From positions 1 to 24,131 of the forward strand of contig JAYOFO010000042.1 in NCBI GenBank assembly GCA_038117265.1: a DNA stretch of 24,131 nt, written 5' to 3'. Positions 22,900-24,131 of the stretch are shown here, piece by piece. Below the pieces are notes generated by a model. It had not been told where the DNA came from. It saw only the letters and a list, made by a program, of their open reading frames with translations, and ran no database searches. How positions within the stretch are numbered: the stretch's first letter is position 1; every line of letters starts with the position of its first letter. The stretch is from JAYPUG01 sp038117265. GTDB lineage: Bacteria > Pseudomonadota > Alphaproteobacteria > UBA6615. Made by a program: the position numbers and the translations under genes.

Positions 22900-23814
22900 T
22901 CACGCCTTCCCGCCCTCACCGGCCGGCTTCGCCGCACCGCGCTCGCGCAAGGCCAGATAGGTTGCGGCGGCGAAGATCATCACGCCGCCCAGCCCGGTGT
23001 AGATGTCAGGCAGCTCGCTGAACAGCAGGTAGCCGAACAGGGTCGCCCAGATCAGCTTGGAGAAGTCCATGGGCATGACGACCGCCGCCTCGCCGACCCG
23101 CAGCGCCTGGGTCAGGGTCAGGTGCCCCGTCGTGCCCATGATCCCCATCACCAGCAGGATTCCCAACTGCTCCCAGGTCGGCCATTCCCACACGAACAGC
23201 GCGGGGAAAAAGGTCAGCACCGACATGAAGAACACCATGTAGCAGACGATGGTGGGGGTCGCGTCGCGCCGGCCCAGCGACTTGATCACCACCAGCACGA
23301 CGCCCCAGATCGCCGACGAGGCGAGCACCAGCAACGGCCCCGTGTCGACCGGCACGATGCCGGGCCGGATGATCACCAGCGCGCCGACGAATCCGAAGAA
23401 CATCGCGGCGTAACGCTGCCAGCGGAACACCTCGCCCAGCACGATGACCGCGAGGACGGCGGCGAACAACGGCGCGGTGAATGCCAGCGCGTTGGCCATG
23501 GTCAGCGGCGTCGTGGTCAGGCCGACGAAGAACATCATCATCGCCAGCGCATGCCCGCACGAGCGGATGCCGTGGACCTTGATCTGGTCGGTGCGCAGGA
23601 TGCCCAGGCCATAGCGCCACAGCAGCACGAAGACGACAGGCAGCCCGAAGATCGTGCGGAAGAAGCCGATCTCGAACGGGTGCATGCCCTCGCTCGCCAG
23701 GTGGCGGATCATCGTGTGCATGGTGACGATCAGGAAGGCCGTGGTCGCCATCCACAGCATGCCCTGCAGGTTACCGGTCAGCCACTCGGGCCGCGCGGGC
23801 TTGGATATGGTCAC
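22900..23814 (-). CDS. EamA-family (DMT superfamily) transporter
   Basis: A 304-residue inner-membrane protein with two EamA repeats and about ten helices. I choose the GTG at 23814 because GGAG lies six bases upstream; an ATG at 23760 is an alternative and upstream codons to 23877 lack a signal. Repeat 1 includes FEIGFFRTIFGLPVVFVLLW and TMANALAFTAPLFAAVLAVI; repeat 2 includes VGEAAVVMPMDFSKLIWATL and FGYLLFSELPDIYTGLGGVM. Its stop is next to the start of the type III PKS gene, so it may export the PKS product or simply be co-expressed; that is inference from position. It is a paralog of the transporter at 17276-18169, with the same layout and a similar basic C-terminus. Confidence 0.9.
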   Translation of the reverse strand: MTISKPARPEWLTGNLQGMLWMATTAFLIVTMHTMIRHLASEGMHPFEIGFFRTIFGLPVVFVLLWRYGLGILRTDQIKVHGIRSCGHALAMMMFFVGLTTTPLTMANALAFTAPLFAAVLAVIVLGEVFRWQRYAAMFFGFVGALVIIRPGIVPVDTGPLLVLASSAIWGVVLVVIKSLGRRDATPTIVCYMVFFMSVLTFFPALFVWEWPTWEQLGILLVMGIMGTTGHLTLTQALRVGEAAVVMPMDFSKLIWATLFGYLLFSELPDIYTGLGGVMIFAAATYLALRERGAAKPAGEGGKA

Positions 23815-23907
23815 TCCGGGGCTCCGGGCACGGGCATTTGTTGTAAGGGCCCGCGGATTGCCGCAATATGCCCGCAACGTATTTCGATCAGCGAGGAGAC
23901 ATCAACG

Positions 23908-24131
23908 ATGATCACCGCACTTGTCCAGTTCAAAGTACCCGATGGCGCCACCCGCGAAGAGGTCTTCGCCAATATGCACAAGGCCGCGCCGCGGTTCGAA
24001 GGCATGCCCGGCCTGCTCCGCAAGAACTTCCTGTTCAACGAGGCGGCCGGCACCGGCGGCGGCGTCTACACCTGGGAGACCCGCGAGGCGGCCGAGAAGG
24101 TCTATGCCGAGGGCGGCCCGTGGCGCGAGGC
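23908..24131 (+). CDS. YdhR-like monooxygenase-fold protein (3' end outside window)
   Basis: The first 74 residues of a small protein with the dimeric alpha/beta barrel fold. MITALVQFKVPDGATREEVF, APRFEGMPGLLRKNFLFN and GGGVYTWETREAAEKVYAEG follow the pattern of YdhR-type putative monooxygenases (AAPxxxxxPGLxxKxFL, then GGxYxWxxxxxAxxFY). Proteins of this fold include antibiotic-biosynthesis-type monooxygenases; most have no known substrate. The ATG is preceded by GAGGAGA. It is divergent from the EamA-PKS-methyltransferase operon with 93 bases between the starts, so both may be controlled from that gap. Confidence 0.82.
   Translation, partial: MITALVQFKVPDGATREEVFANMHKAAPRFEGMPGLLRKNFLFNEAAGTGGGVYTWETREAAEKVYAEGGPWRE

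Noticed and set aside
1..24131. CRISPR array, riboswitch or rRNA genes.
   Set aside because: No regularly spaced direct repeats, no recognisable riboswitch core upstream of ilvD or elsewhere, and no rRNA sequence was seen.

Overview
The window is high-GC DNA from an alphaproteobacterium, most likely Rhodospirillales-like; a species cannot be assigned from sequence alone. The strongest taxonomic clue is the minus-strand run pcm-type methyltransferase / tolC / popZ (DUF2497) / valS, a gene neighbourhood known from Alphaproteobacteria. PopZ itself is essentially restricted to that class.

Layout. 1-1162: the 3' part of an exodeoxyribonuclease III gene, overlapped by a small membrane protein gene. 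1233-3770: two tandem paralogous 2-oxoglutarate/Fe(II) oxygenases of the isopenicillin-N-synthase-like class, followed by a NIPSNAP protein, probably one operon. 3774-5948 (minus): ilvD and a small downstream membrane protein gene. 5949-6189: a probable ilvD promoter, a REP-like palindromic repeat, and a displaced copy of the last 14 codons of valS. 6190-7617: an AT-rich foreign block with a small hypothetical membrane protein and a broken phage-tail-collar gene. 7618-13300 (minus): valS, popZ, tolC and the methyltransferase. 13460-13533: tRNA-Cys, next to a decayed medium-chain dehydrogenase remnant. 14010-16384: a compact operon of cyclase-family hydrolase, VOC dioxygenase-like protein and HpcH/HpaI aldolase. 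16408-16561: tRNA-Asn with a clear promoter and terminator. 16768-19059: two nonsense-disrupted genes (PAS_5-type; hypothetical) around an EamA transporter and an AhpD-like protein. 19188-20207: a lipoprotein and a PqiA-family membrane protein. 20322-21350: an NADP-dependent oxidoreductase. 21360-23814 (minus): an operon of EamA transporter, type III polyketide synthase and ICMT-like methyltransferase. 23908-end: start of a YdhR-like monooxygenase gene.

The most interesting observation is at valS. The AT-rich block sits exactly at the valS 3' end, and a diverged second copy of that end (14 codons plus stop) lies on the far side of the block, next to ilvD. The copy near ilvD uses typical high-GC host codons, whereas the current valS end uses less GC-rich codons. 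The simplest reading is that an element integrated at the 3' end of valS, restored the gene with its own version of the end, and has since decayed. No integrase remains in the window.

The other accessory units of interest are the duplicated oxygenase/NIPSNAP cluster, the hydrolase-dioxygenase-aldolase operon (which resembles a meta-cleavage catabolic set) and the type III PKS cluster, which probably makes and methylates a small phenolic or pyrone lipid. The region 13.5-19.1 kb carries an unusual number of disrupted genes.
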